Below are positions 1-13,370 of a stretch of DNA of 64,000 bases, piece after piece. The notes under the pieces were generated by a model. That model ran no database searches and was not told where the DNA came from. It saw nothing but the letters and a program-made list of their open reading frames with translations. The position numbers and the translations under genes are program-made. The DNA comes from Osedax fenrisi (taxonomy: Eukaryota > Annelida > Polychaeta > Sabellida > Siboglinidae), in NCBI GenBank assembly GCA_964019155.1, contig OZ025244.1, forward strand, positions 32,362,903-32,426,902. The letters run 5' to 3'. The number at the start of each line of letters is the position of its first letter. Position 1 is the first letter of the stretch.

Positions 1-900
1 ACTCTAGCTAACTCTAGGTAACTCTAGCTAACTCTAGCTAACTTTAGCTAACTCTAGGTAACTCTAGCTAACTCTAGCTAACTCTAGCTAACTCTAGCTA
101 ACTCTAGGTAACTCTAGGTAACTCTAGCTAACTCTAGCTAACTATAGGTAACTCTAGCTAACTCTAGCTAACTCTAGCTAACTCTAGCTAACTCTAGCTA
201 ACTCTAGCTAACTCTAGGTAACTCTAGGTAACTCTAGCTAACTCTAGCTAACTATAGGTAACTCTAGCTAACTCTAGCTAACTCTAGGTAACTCTAGCTA
301 ACTTTAGCTAACTCTAGCTAACTCTAGCTAACTCTAGCTAACTCTAGCTAAGGCTAGGAAAACTCTAGGTAACTCTAGCTAACTCTAGCTAACTCTAGCT
401 AACTCTAGGTAACTCTAGCTAACTTTAGCTAACTCTAGCTAACTCTAGCTAACTCTAGCTAACTCTAGCTAACTCTAGCTAACTCTAGGTAACTCTAGGT
501 AACTCTAGGTAACTCTAGCTAACTCTAGTTAACTCTAGGTAACTCTAGCTAACTCTAGCTAACCCTAGCTAACTCTAGCTAACTCTAGGTAACTCTAGGT
601 AACTCTAGGTAACTCTAGCTAACTCTAGCTAACTCTAGCTAACTCTAGCTAACTCTAGCTAACTCTAGGTAACTCTAGGTAACTCTAGGTAACTCTAGCT
701 AACTCTAGCTAACTCTAGCTAACTCTAGCTAACTCTAGCTAACTTTAGGTAACTATAGGTAACTCTAGGTAACTCTAGCTAACTCTAGCTAACTCTAGCT
801 AACTCTAGCTAACTCTAGGTAATTCTAGCTAACTCTAGCTAACTCTAGCTAACTCTAGGTAACTCTAGCTAATTCTAGCTAACTCTAGCTAACTCTAGCT
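1..900 (+). repeat. Duplicated segment, copy 1 of 4224-bp-offset pair
   Basis: This stretch matches 4225-5124 at a constant offset of 4224 bp. Shared rare units include AACTTTAGCT at 40 and 4264, AACTATAGGT at 140/4364 and 250/4474, the marker at 350/4574, AACCCTAGCT at 561/4785, and AATTCTAGCT at 871/5095. The match breaks near 900/5124, where the second copy carries an AACTCTAGGT, AACTCTAGAT, AACTATAGCT series. The copy runs to the first base of the window, so its left end is not seen. Confidence 0.85.
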
Positions 901-1640
901 AACTCTAGCTAACTCTAGCTAACTCTAGCTAACTCTAGCTAACTCTAGGTAACTCTAGGTAACTCTAGCTAACTCTAGCTAACTCTAGGTAACTCTAGCT
1001 AATTCTAGCTAACTCTAGCTAACTCTAGCTAACTCTAGCTAACTCTAGGTAATTCTAGCTAACTCTAGCTAACTCTAGCTAACTCTAGGTAACTCTAGCT
1101 AATTCTAGCTAACTCTAGCTAACTCTAGCTAACTCTAGCTAACTCTAGCTAACTCTAGCTAACTCTAGCTAACTCTAGGTAACTCTAGCTAACTCTAGCT
1201 AACTCTAGCTAACTCTAGGTAACTCTAGGTAACTCTAGCTAACTCTAGCTAACTCTAGGTAACTCTAGGTAACTCAAGGTAACTCTAGCTAACTCTAGCT
1301 AACTCTAGCTAACTCTAGGTAACTCTAGGTAACTCTAGGTAACTCTAGCTAACTTTAGCTAACTCTAGCTAACTCTAGCTAATTCTAGCTAACTCTAGCT
1401 AACTCTAGCTAACTCTAGGTAACTCTAGGTAACTCAAGGTAACTCTAGCTAACTCTAGCTAACTCTATATAACTCTAGCTAACTCTAGCTAACTTTAGCT
1501 AACTCTAGCTAACTCTAGGTAACTCTAGGTAACTCTAGCTAACTATAGCTAACTCTAGCTAACTCTAGCTAACTCTAGGTAACTCTAGCTAACTTTAGCT
1601 AACTCTAGCTAACTCTAGCTAACTCTAGCTAACTCTAGCT

Positions 1641-4573
1641 AAGGCTAGGAAAACTCTAGGTAACTCTAGCTAACTCTAGCTAACTCTAGCTAACTCTAGG
1701 TAACTCTAGGTAACTCAAGGTAACTCTAGCTAACTCTAGCTAACTCTAGCTAACTCTAGGTAACTCTAGGTAACTCTAGCTAACTCTAGCTAACTCTAGC
1801 TAATTCTAGCTAAGGCTAGGAAAACTCTAGGTAACTCTAGCTAACTCTAGCTAACTTTAGGTTACTCTAGCTAACTCTAGCTAGCTCTAGCTAACTCTAG
1901 GTAACTCTAGCTAACTCTAGCTAACTCTAGGTAACTCTAGGTAACTCAAGGTAACTCTAGCTAACTCTAGCTAACTCTAGCTAACTCTAGGTAATTCTAG
2001 GTAACTCTAGGTAACTCTAGCTAACTTTAGCTAACTCTAGCTAACTCTAGCTAACTCTAGCTAACTCTAGGTAACTCTAGCTAACTCTAGCTAACTCTAG
2101 CTAACTCTAGGTAACTCTAGGTAACTCTAACTAACTTTAGCTAACTCTAGCTAACTCTAGCTAACTCTAGCTAACTCTAGCTAACTCTAGCTAACTCTAG
2201 CTAACTCTAGCTAACTCTAGCTAACTCTAGCTAACTCTAGCTAACTTTAGCTAACTCTAGCTAACTCTAGGTAACTCTAGGTAACTCTAGCTAATTATAG
2301 CTAACTCGAGCTAACTCTAGCTAACTCTAGCTAACTCTAGGTAACTCTAGCTAACTCTAGCTAACTCTAGGTAATTCTAGGTAACTCTAGCTAACTCTAG
2401 CTAACTATAGGTAACTCTAGCTAACTCTAGCTAACTCTAGGTAACTCTGGCTAACTCTAGCTAACTCTAGCTAACTCTAGCTAACTCTAGCTAACTCTAG
2501 CTAACTTTAGGTAACTCTATCTAACTCTAGCTAACTCTAGCTAACTCTAGGTAACTCTAGCTAACTTTAGCTAACTCTAGCTAACTCTAGCTAACTCTAG
2601 CTAACTCTAGCTAAGGGTAGGAAAACTCTAGGTAACTCTAGCTAACTCTAGCTAACTCTAGGTAACTCTAGCTAACTCTAGCTAACTCTAGCTAACTCTA
2701 GCTAACTCTAGGTAACTCTAGGTAACTCTAGCTAACTCTAGCTAACTCTAGCTAACTCTAGGTAACTCTAGGTAACTCAAGGTAACTCTAGCTAACTCTA
2801 GCTAACTCTAGGTAACTCTAGGTAACTCTAGGTAACTCTAGGTAACTCTAGCTAACTTTAGCTAACTCTAGCTAACTCTAGCTAACTCTAGCTAACTCTA
2901 GCTAACTCTAGCTAACTCTAGGTAACTCTAGGTAACTCAAGGTAACTCTAGCTAACTCTAGCTAACTCTATATAACTCTAGCTAACTCTAGCTAACTTTA
3001 GCTAACTCTAGCTAACTCTAGGTAACTCTAGGTAACTCTAGCTAACTATAGCTAACTCTAGCTAACTCTAGCTAACTCTAGCTAACTCTAGCTAACTCTA
3101 GGTAACTCTAGCTAACTCTAGCTAACTCTAGCTAACTCTAGCTAACTGTAGCTAACTCTAGCTAACTCTAGCTAACTTTAGCTAACTCTAGCTAGCTCTA
3201 GCTAACTCTAGGTAACTCTAGGTAACTCTAGCTAACTCTAGCTAACTCTAGCTAACTCTAGTTAACTCTAGGTAACTCTAGCTAACTCTAGCTAACTCTA
3301 GCTAACTCTAGGTAACTCTAGCTAACTCTAGCTAACTATAGGGAACTCTAGCTAACTCTAGCTAACTCTAGGTAACTCTAGGTAACTCTAGCTAACTCTA
3401 GCTAACTCTAGCTAACTCTAGCTAACTCTAGCTAACTTTAGGTTACTCTAGCTAACTCTAGCTAGCTCTAGCTAACTCTAGGTAACTCTAGCTAACTTTA
3501 GCTAACTCTAGCTAACTCTAGCTAACTCTATCTAACTCTAGCTAAGGCTAGGAAAACTCTAGGTAACTCTAGCTAACTCTAGGTAACTCTAGGTAACTCT
3601 AGCTAACTATAGCTAACTCTAGCTAACTCTAGCTAACTCTAGGTAACTCTAGCTAACTCTAGCTAACTCTAGCTAACTCTAGCTAACTGTAGCTAACTCT
3701 AGCTAACTCTAGCTAACTTTAGCTAACTCTAGCTAGCTCTAGCTAACTCTAGGTAACTCTAGGTAACTCTAGCTAACTCTAGCTAACTCTAGCTAACTCT
3801 AGGTAACTCTAGGTAACTCTAGCTAACTCTAGCTAACTCTAGCTAACTCTAGGTAACTCTAGGTAACTCTAGGTAACTATAGCTAACTCTAGCTAACTCT
3901 AGGTAACTCTAGGTAACTCTAGCTAACTCTAGCTAACTATAGGTAACTCTAGCTAACTCTAGCTAACTCTAGGTAACTCTGGCTAACTCTAGCTAACTCT
4001 AGCTAACTCTAGCTAACTCTAGCTAACTATAGCTAACTTTATGTAACTCTAGCTAACTCTAGCTAACTCTAGCTAACTCTAGGTAACTCTAACTAACTTT
4101 AGCTAACTCTAGCTAACTCTAGCTAACTCTAGCTAACTCTAGCTAAAGCTAGGAAAACTCTAGGTAACTAGCTAACTCTAGCTAACTCTAGGTAACTCTA
4201 GCTAACTCTAGGTAACTCTAGCTAACTCTAGCTAACTCTAGGTAACTCTAGCTAACTCTAGCTAACTTTAGCTAACTCTAGGTAACTCTAGCTAACTCTA
4301 GCTAACTCTAGCTAACTCTAGCTAACTCTAGGTAACTCTAGGTAACTCTAGCTAACTCTAGCTAACTATAGGTAACTCTAGCTAACTCTAGCTAACTCTA
4401 GCTAACTCTAGCTAACTCTAGCTAACTCTAGCTAACTCTAGGTAACTCTAGGTAACTCTAGCTAACTCTAGCTAACTATAGGTAACTCTAGCTAACTCTA
4501 GCTAACTCTAGGTAACTCTAGCTAACTTTAGCTAACTCTAGCTAACTCTAGCTAACTCTAGCTAACTCTAGCT
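1641..4573 (+). repeat. Left member of distant (~17 kb) segmental pair
   Basis: Marker spacings 171, 801, 931, 601 and 429 here (from 1641, 1812, 2613, 3544, 4145) parallel 171, 641, 911, 541 and 629 from 18838. The rare AAGGGTAGGA marker occurs only at 2613 and 19650, and each is followed by AACTCTATAT at 2964 and 20001, both 17037 bp apart. Offsets fall from 17197 to 17037, 17017 and 16957 along the pair, that is, by whole decamers, so gain and loss of complete units explains the difference. Confidence 0.8.
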
Positions 4574-5124
4574 AAGGCTAGGAAAACTCTAGGTAACTCT
4601 AGCTAACTCTAGCTAACTCTAGCTAACTCTAGGTAACTCTAGCTAACTTTAGCTAACTCTAGCTAACTCTAGCTAACTCTAGCTAACTCTAGCTAACTCT
4701 AGCTAACTCTAGGTAACTCTAGGTAACTCTAGGTAACTCTAGCTAACTCTAGTTAACTCTAGGTAACTCTAGCTAACTCTAGCTAACCCTAGCTAACTCT
4801 AGCTAACTCTAGGTAACTCTAGGTAACTCTAGGTAACTCTAGCTAACTCTAGCTAACTCTAGCTAACTCTAGCTAACTCTAGCTAACTCTAGGTAACTCT
4901 AGGTAACTCTAGGTAACTCTAGCTAACTCTAGCTAACTCTAGCTAACTCTAGCTAACTCTAGCTAACTTTAGGTAACTATAGGTAACTCTAGGTAACTCT
5001 AGCTAACTCTAGCTAACTCTAGCTAACTCTAGCTAACTCTAGGTAATTCTAGCTAACTCTAGCTAACTCTAGCTAACTCTAGGTAACTCTAGCTAATTCT
5101 AGCTAACTCTAGCTAACTCTAGCT
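4225..5124 (+). repeat. Duplicated segment, copy 2 of 4224-bp-offset pair
   Basis: Partner of 1-900 (offset 4224). It begins shortly after the compound marker at 4145, so the unseen left flank of copy 1 probably held a compound marker about 79 bases upstream of window start; that is inference. AACCCTAGCT at 4785 is one of few units with C at position 4. Confidence 0.85.
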
Positions 5125-5294
5125 AACTCTAGGTAACTCTAGATAACTATAGCTAACTCTAGGTAATTCTAGCTAACTCTAGGTAACTCTAGCTAACTCT
5201 AGCTAACTATAGGTAACTCTAGCTAACTCTAGCTAACTCTAGCTAACTCTAGCTAACTCTAGCTAACTCTAGGTAACTCTAGGTAACTCTAGCT

Positions 5295-5303
5295 AACTCT
5301 AGC
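5295..5303 (+). other. Private 9-bp unit (1-bp deletion) in left block
   Basis: The unit reads AACTCTAGC and is followed directly by AACTCTGGGT, so the final T of one decamer is missing. It is the only register change in the left block that does not belong to a marker module. No copy of it was seen elsewhere, so it looks like a recent or unamplified event, or a consensus error. Confidence 0.85.
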
Positions 5304-7225
5304 AACTCTGGGTAACTCTAGGTAACTCAAGGTAACTCTAGCTAACTCTAGCTAACTCTATCTAACTCTAGCTAACTCTAGGTAACTCTAGCTAACTCTA
5401 GCTAACTCTAGCTAACTCTAGCTAACTCTAGGTAACTCTAGGTAACTCTAGATAACTCTAGCTAACTATAGGTAATTCTAGCTAACTCTAGCTAACTCTA
5501 GGTAACTCTAGGTAACTCTAGCTAACTCTAGCTAACTCTAGCTAACTCTAGCTAACTCTAGCTAACTCTAGCTAACTTTAGGTTACTCTAGCTAACTCTA
5601 GCTAACTCTAGGTAACTCTAGCTAATTTTAGCTAACTCTAGCTAACTCTAGCTAACTCTAGCTAACTCTAGCTAAGGCTAGGAAAACTCTAGGTAACTCT
5701 AGCTAACTCTAGCTAACTCTAGGTAACTCTAGCTAACTCTAGGTAACTCTAGCTAACTCTAGCTAACTCTAGCTAACTCTAGCTAACTCTATCTAACTCT
5801 AGCTAACTCTAGCTAACTCTAGCTAACTCTAGCTAACTCTAGCTAACTCTAGCTATCTTTAGCTAACTCTAGCTAACTCTAGGTAACTCTAGGTAACTCT
5901 AGCTAACTATAGCTAACTCGAGCTAACTCTAGCTAACTCTAGCTAATTCTAGGTAACTCTAGCTAACTCTAGCTAACTCTAGGTAACTCTAGGTAACTCT
6001 AGCTTACTCTAGCTAACTATAGGTAACTCTAGCTAACTCTAGCTAACTCTAGGTAACTCTGGCTAACTCTAGCTAACTCTAGCTAACTCTAGCTAACTCT
6101 AGCTAACTCTAGCTAACTTTAGGTAACTCTATCTAACTCTAGCTAACTCTAGCTAACTCTAGGTAACTCTAGCTAACTTTAGCTAACTCTAGCTAACTCT
6201 AGCTAACTCTAGCTAACTCTAGCTAAGGCTAGGAAAACTCTAGGTAACTCTAGCTAACTCTAGCTAACTCTAGGTAACTCTAGCTAACTCTAGGTAACTC
6301 TAGCTAACTCTAGCTAACTCTAGCTAACTCTAGCTAACTCTAGCTAACTCTAGGTAACTCAAGGTAACTCTAGCTAACTCTAGCTAACTCTAGCTAACTC
6401 TAGGTAACTCTAGGTAACTCTAGCTAACTATATCTAACTCTAGCTAACTCTAGCTAACTCTAGCTAACTCTAGCTAACTCTAGCTAACTCTAGCTAACTC
6501 TAGCTAACTCTAGCTAACTCTAGGTAACTCTAGGTAACTCTAGCTAACTCTAGCTAACTCTAGGTAACTCTAGGTAACTCAAGGTAACTCTAGCTAACTC
6601 TAGCTAACTCTAGCTAACTCTAGGTAATTCTAGGTAACTCTAGGTAACTCTAGCTAACTTTAGCTAACTCTAGCTAACCCTAGCTAACTCTAGCTAACTC
6701 TAGGTAACTCTAGCTAACTCTAGCTAACTCTAGCTAACTCTAGGTAACTCTAGGTAACTCTAACTAACTTTAGCTAACTTTAGCTAACTCTAGCTAACTC
6801 TAGCTAACTCTAGCTAACTCTAGCTAACTCTAGCTAACTCTAGCTAACTCTAGCAAACTTTAGCTAACTCTAGCTAACTCTAGGTAACTCTAGGTAACTC
6901 TAGCTAACTATAGCTAACTCGAGCTAACTCTAGCTAACTCTAGCTAACTCTAGGTAACTCTAGCTAACTCTAGCTAACTCTAGGTAATTCTAGGTAACTC
7001 TAGCTAACTCTAGCTAACTATAGGTAACTCTAGCTAACTCTAGCTAACTCTAGGTAACTCTGGCTAACTCTAGCTAACTCTAGCTAACTCTAGCTAACTC
7101 TAGCTAACTCTAGCTAACTTTAGGTAACTCTATCTAACTCTAGCTAACTCTAGCTAACTCTAGGTAACTCTAGCTAACTTTAGCTAACTCTAGCTAACTC
7201 TAGCTAACTCTAGCTAACTCTAGCT

Positions 7226-7756
7226 AAGGCTAGGAAAACTCTAGGTAACTCTAGCTAACTCTAGCTAACTCTAGGTAACTCTAGCTAACTCTAGGTAACT
7301 CTAGCTAACTCTAGCTAACTCTAGCTAACTCTAGCTAACTCTAGCTAACTCTAGGTAAATCTAGGTAACTCTAGCTAACTCTATCTAACTCTAGGTAACT
7401 CTAGGTAACTCAAGGTAACTCTAGCTAACTCTAGCTAACTCTATCTAACTCTAGCTAACTCTAGCTAACTCTAGCTAACTCTAGCTAACTCTAGCTAACT
7501 CTAGCTAACTCTAGGTAACTCTAGGTAACTCTAGCTAACTCTAGCTAACTATAGGTAATTCTAGCTAACTCTAGCTAACTCTAGGTAACTCTAGCTAACT
7601 CTAGCTAACTCTAGCTAACTCTAGCTAACTCTAGCTAACTCTAGCTAACTTTAGGTTACTCTAGCTAACTCTAGCTAACTCTAGCTAACTCTAGGTAACT
7701 CTAGCTAACTTTAGCTAACTCTAGCTAACTCTAGCTAACTCTAGCTAACTCTAGCT
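7226..7756 (+). repeat. 531-bp marker interval shared with 33627-34157
   Basis: Only two marker intervals in the window measure 531 bp, this one and 33627-34157. Both hold the series AACTATAGGT, AATTCTAGCT, then AACTTTAGGT with TACTCTAGCT before the next marker. They lie about 26.4 kb apart, so this is an old module reused at opposite ends of the left block. Confidence 0.65.
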
Positions 7757-9556
7757 AAGGCTAGGAAAACTCTAGCTAACTCTAGCTAACTCTAGCTAAC
7801 TCTAGCTAACTCTAGCTAACTCTAGGTAACTCTAGGTAACTCAAGGTAACTCTAGCTAACTCTAGCTAACTCTATATAACTCTAGCTAACTCTAGCTAAC
7901 TTTAGCTAACTCTAGCTAACTCTAGGTAACTTTAGGTAACTCTAGCTAACTCTAGCTAACTCTAGCTAACTCTAGCTAACTCTAGGTAACTCTAGCTAAC
8001 TCTAGCTAACTCTAGATAACTCTAGCTAACTCTAGGTAACTCTAGCTAACTCTAGCTAACTCTAGCTAACTCTAGCTAACTCTATCTAACTCTAGGTAAC
8101 TCTAGGTAACTCTAGCTAACTCTAGCTAACTCTAGGTAACTCTAGGTAACTCAAGGTAACTCTAGCTAACTCTAGCTAACTCTAGCTAACTCTAGGTAAC
8201 TCTAGGTAACTCTAGGTAACTCTAGCTAACTTTAGCTAACTCTAGCTAACTCTAGCTAACTCTAGCTAACTCTAGCTAACTCTAGCTAACTCTAGGTAAC
8301 TCTAGGTAACTCAAGGTAACTCTAGCTAACTCTATCTAACTCTATATAACTCTAGCTAACTCTAGCTAACTTTAGCTAACTCTAGCTAACTCTAGGTAAC
8401 TCTAGGTAACTCTAGCTAACTATAGCTAACTCTAGCTAACTCTAGCTAACTCTAGGTAACTCTAGCTAACTCTAGCTAACTCTAGCTAACTCTAGCTAAC
8501 TGTAGCTAACTCTAGCTAACTCTAGCTAACTTTAGCTAACTCTAGCTAGCTCTAGCTAACTCTAGGTAACTCTAGGTAACTCTAGCTAACTCTAGCTAAC
8601 TCTAGCTAACTCTAGGTAACTCTAGGTAACTCTAGCTAACTCTAGCTAACTCTAGCTAACTCTAGGTAACTCTAGCTAACTCTAGCTAACTATAGGTAAC
8701 TCTAGCTAACTCTAGCTAACTCTAGGTAACTCTAGGTAACTCTAGCTAACTCTAGCTAACTCTAGCTAACTCTTGCTAACTCTAGGTAACTCTAGGTAAC
8801 TCTAGCTAACTCTAGCTAACTCTAGCTAACTCTAGGTAACTCTAGGTAACTCTAGGTAACTATAGCTAACTCTAGCTAACTATAGGTAACTCTAGGTAAC
8901 TCTAGCTAACTCTAGCTAACTATAGGTAACTCTAGCTAACTCTAGCTAACTCTAGGTAACTCTGGCTAACTCTAGCTAACTCTAGCTAACTCTAGCTAAC
9001 TCTAGCTAACTATAGCTAACTTTAGGTAACTCTAGCTAACTCTAGCTAACTCTAGCTAACTCTAGGTAACTCTAACTAACTTTAGCTAACTCTAGCTAAC
9101 TCTAGCTAACTCTAGCTAACTCTAGCTAAAGCTAGGAAAACTCTAGGTAACTAGCTAACTCTAGCTAACTCTAGGTAACTCTAGCTAACTCTAGGTAACT
9201 CTAGCTAACTCTAGCTAACTCTAGGTAACTCTAGCTAACTCTAGCTAACTCTAGCTAACTCTAGGTAACTCTAGGTAACTCTAGCTAACTCTAGCTAACT
9301 CTAGCTAACTCTAGGTAACTCTAGGTAACTCTAGCTAACTCTAGCTAACTATAGGTAACTCTAGCTAACTCTAGCTAACTCTAGCTAACTCTAGCTAACT
9401 CTAGCTAACTCTAGCTAACTCTAGGTAACTCTAGGTAACTCTAGCTAACTCTAGCTAACTATAGGTAACTCTAGCTAACTCTAGCTAACTCTAGGTAACT
9501 CTAGCTAACTTTAGCTAACTCTAGCTAACTCTAGCTAACTCTAGCTAACTCTAGCT

Positions 9557-12398
9557 AAGGCTAGGAAAACTCTAGCTAACTCTAGCTAACTTTAGGTTAC
9601 TCTAGCTAACTCTAGCTAGCTCTAGCTAACTCTAGGTAACTCTAGCTAACTCTAGCTAACTCTAGGTAACTCTAGGTAACTCAAGGTAACTCTAGCTAAC
9701 TCTAGCTAACTCTAGCTAACTCTAGGTAATTCTAGGTAACTCTAGGTAACTCTAGCTAACTTTAGCTAACTCTAGCTAACTCTAGCTAACTCTAGCTAAC
9801 TCTAGGTAACTCTAGCTAACTCTAGCTAACTCTAGCTAACTCTAGGTAACTCTAGGTAACTCTAACTAACTTTAGCTAACTCTAGCTAACTCTAGCTAAC
9901 TCTAGCTAACTCTAGCTAACTCTAGCTAACTTTAGCTAACTCTAGCTAACTCTAGGTAACTCTAGGTAACTCTAGCTAACTATAGCTAACTCGAGCAAAC
10001 TCTAGCTAACTCTAGCTAACTCTAGCTAACTCTAGGTAACTCTAGGTAACTCAAGGTAACTCTAGCTAACTCTAGCTAACTCTAGCTAACTCTAGGTAAC
10101 TCTAGGTAACTCTAGGTAACTCTAGCTAACTTTAGCTAACTCTAGCTAACTCTAGCTAACTCTAGCTAACTCTAGCTAACTCTAGCTAACTCTAGGTAAC
10201 TCTAGGTAACTCAAGGTAACTCTAGCTAACTCTATCTAACTCTATATAACTCTAGCTAACTCTAGCTAACTTTAGCTAACTCTAGCTAACTCTAGGTAAC
10301 TCTAGGTAACTCTAGCTAACTATAGCTAACTCTAGCTAACTCTAGCTAACTCTAGGTAACTCTAGCTAACTCTAGCTAACTCTAGCTAACTCTAGCTAAC
10401 TGTAGCTAACTCTAGCTAACTCTAGCTAACTTTAGCTAACTCTAGCTAGCTCTAGCTAACTCTAGGTAACTCTAGGTAACTCTAGCTAACTCTAGCTAAC
10501 TCTAGCTAACTCTAGGTAACTCTAGGTAACTCTAGCTAACTCTAGCTAACTCTAGCTAACTCTAGGTAACTCTAGCTAACTCTAGCTAACTATAGGTAAC
10601 TCTAGCTAACTCTAGCTAACTCTAGGTAACTCTAGCTAACTCTAGCTAACTCTAGCTAACTCTAGCTAACTCTAGGTAACTCTAGGTAACTCTAGCTAAC
10701 TCTAGCTAACTCTAGCTAACTCTAGGTAACTCTAGGTAACTCTAGGTAACTATAGCTAACTCTAGCTAACTATAGGTAACTCTAGGTAACTTTAGCTAAC
10801 TCTAGCTAACTATAGGTAACTCTAGCTAACTCTAGCTAACTCTAGGTAACTCTGGCTAACTCTAGCTAACTCTAGCTAACTCTAGCTAACTCTAGCTAAC
10901 TATAGCTAACTTTAGGTAACTCTAGCTAACTCTAGCTAACTCTAGCTAACTCTAGGTAACTCTAACTAACTTTAGCTAACTCTAGCTAACTCTAGCTAAC
11001 TCTAGCTAACTCTAGCTAAAGCTAGGAAAACTCTAGGTAACTAGCTAACTCTAGCTAACTCTAGGTAACTCTAGGTAACTCTAGGTAACTCTAGCTAACT
11101 CTAGCTAACTCTAGGTAACTCTAGCTAACTCTAGCTAACTCTAGCTAACTCTAGGTAACTCTAGGTAACTCTAGCTAACTCTAGGTAACTCTAGCTAACT
11201 CTAGGTAACTCTAGGTAACTCTAGCTAACTCTAGCTAACTATAGGTAACTCTAGCTAACTCTAGCTAACTCTAGCTAACTCTAGCTAACTCTAGCTAACT
11301 CTAGCTAACTCTAGGTAACTCTAGGTAACTCTAGCTAACTCTAGCTAACTATAGGTAACTCTAGCTAACTCTAGCTAACTCTAGGTAACTCTAGCTAACT
11401 TTAGCTAACTCTAGCTAACTCTAGCTAACTCTAGCTAACTCTAGCTAACTCTAGCTAAGGCTAGGAAAACTCTAGCTAACTCTAGCTAACTTTAGGTTAC
11501 TCTAGCTAACTCTAGCTAGCTCTAGCTAACTCTAGGTAACTCTAGCTAACTCTAGCTAACTCTAGGTAACTCTAGGTAACTCAAGGTAACTCTAGCTAAC
11601 TCTAGCTAACTCTAGCTAACTCTAGGTAATTCTAGGTAACTCTAGGTAACTCTAGCTAACTTTATCTAACTCTAGCTAACTCTAGCTAACTCTAGCTAAC
11701 TCTAGGTAACTCTAGCTAACTCTAGCTAACTCTAGCTAACTCTAGGTAACTCTAGGTAACTCTAACTAACTTTAGCTAACTCTAGCTAACTCTAGCTAAC
11801 TCTAGCTAACTCTAGCTAACTCTAGCTAACTTTAGCTAACTCTAGCTAACTCTAGGTAACTCTAGGTAACTCTAGCTAACTATAGCTAACTCGAGCAAAC
11901 TCTAGCTAACTCTAGCTAACTCTAGGTAACTCTAGCTAACTCTAGCTAACTCTAGGTAATTCTAGGTAACTCTAGCTAACTCTAGCTAACTATAGGTAAC
12001 TCTAGCTAACTCTAGCTAAGGCTAGGAAAACTCTAGGTAACTCTAGCTAACTCTAGCTAACTCTAGGTAACTCTAGGTAACTCTAGCTAACTCTAGCTAA
12101 CTCTAGCTAACTCTAGGTAACTCTAGGTAACTCTAGCTAACTCTAGCTAACTATAGCTAACTCTAGCTAACTCTAGCTAACTCTAGGTAACTCTAGGTAA
12201 CTCTAGCTAACTCTAGCTAACTCTAGGTAACTCTAGGTAACTCAAGGTAACTCTAGCTAACTCTAGCTAACTCTAGCTAACTCTAGGTAACTCTAGGTAA
12301 CTCTAGGTAACTCTAGCTAACTCTAGCTAACTCTAGGTAACTCTAGCTAACTTTAGCTAACTCTAGCTAACTCTAGCTAACTCTAGCTAACTCTAGCT
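9557..12398 (+). repeat. 2842-bp duplicated block, copy 1
   Basis: Four marker intervals, 1461, 439, 561 and 381, sum to 2842. The second copy at 13371-16212 has 1471, 429, 561 and 381, also 2842. A decamer gained in one interval is balanced by one lost in the next, with the marker at 11018 displaced by 10. Shared rare units include AACTCGAGCA followed by AACTCTAGCT (CTCGAG at 9990 and 13804; 11890 and 15704), AACTCTGGCT near 10850 and 14674, and the compound 8-mer. The form CTCGAGCAAA is typical of the 9.9-17.1 kb part of the array and differs from CTCGAGCTAA elsewhere. Confidence 0.85.
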
Positions 12399-13060
12399 AA
12401 GGCTAGGAAAACTCTAGGTAACTCTAGCTAACTCTAGCTAACTCTAGCTAACTCTAGGTAACTCTAGGTAACTCTAACTAACTTTAGCTAACTCTAGCTA
12501 ACTCTAGCTAACTCTAGCTAACTCTAGCTAACTCTAGCTAACTTTAGCTAACTCTAGCTAACTCTAGGTAACTCTAGGTAACTCTAGCTAACTATAGCTA
12601 ACTCGAGCAAACTCTAGCTAACTCTAGCTAACTCTAGGTAACTCTAGCTAACTCTAGCTAACTCTAGGTAATTCTAGGTAACTCTAGCTAACTCTAGCTA
12701 ACTATAGGTAACTCTAGCTAACTCTAGCTAAGGCTAGGAAAACTCTAGGTAACTCTAGCTAACTCTAGCTAACTCTAGGTAACTCTAGGTAACTCTAGCT
12801 AACTCTAGCTAACTCTAGCTAACTCTAGGTAACTCTAGGTAACTCTAGCTAACTCTAGCTAACTATAGCTAACTCTAGCTAACTCTAGCTAACTCTAGGT
12901 AACTCTAGGTAACTCTAGCTAACTCTAGCTAACTCTAGGTAACTCTAGGTAACTCAAGGTAACTCTAGCTAACTCTAGCTAACTCTAGCTAACTCTAGAT
13001 AACTCTAGGTAACTCTAGGTAACTCTAGCTAACTCTAGCTAACTCTAGGTAACTCTAGCT
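11737..13060 (+). repeat. 712-bp tandem duplication
   Basis: Markers at 12018 and 12730, CTCGAGCAAA at 11890 and 12602, and AACTATAGCT at 12149 and 12861 are each exactly 712 bp apart. The first copy contains the end of the 2842-bp block; the second fills the space before the next block begins at 13371. Outer limits are approximate because flanking units are consensus-like. 712 equals 71 decamers plus two marker shifts. Confidence 0.82.
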
Positions 13061-13370
13061 AACTTTAGCTAACTCTAGGTAACTCTAGGTAACTCTAGCT
13101 AACTCTAGCTAACTCTAGCTAACTCTAGGTAACTCTAGGTAACTCTAGCTAACTCTAGCTAACTATAGGTAACTCTAGCTAACTCTAGCTAACTCTAGCT
13201 AACTCTAGCTAACTCTAGCTAACTCTAGCTAACTCTAGGTAACTCTAGGTAACTCTAGCTAACTCTAGCTAACTATAGGTAACTCTAGCTAACTCTAGCT
13301 AACTCTAGGTAACTCTAGCTAACTTTAGCTAACTCTAGCTAACTCTAGCTAACTCTAGCTAACTCTAGCT

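Noticed and set aside
2964..2979. TATA-box-like string in AACTCTATATAACTCT units
   Set aside because: It is a two-base variant of the decamer that recurs with the HOR; no transcription unit lies near it.
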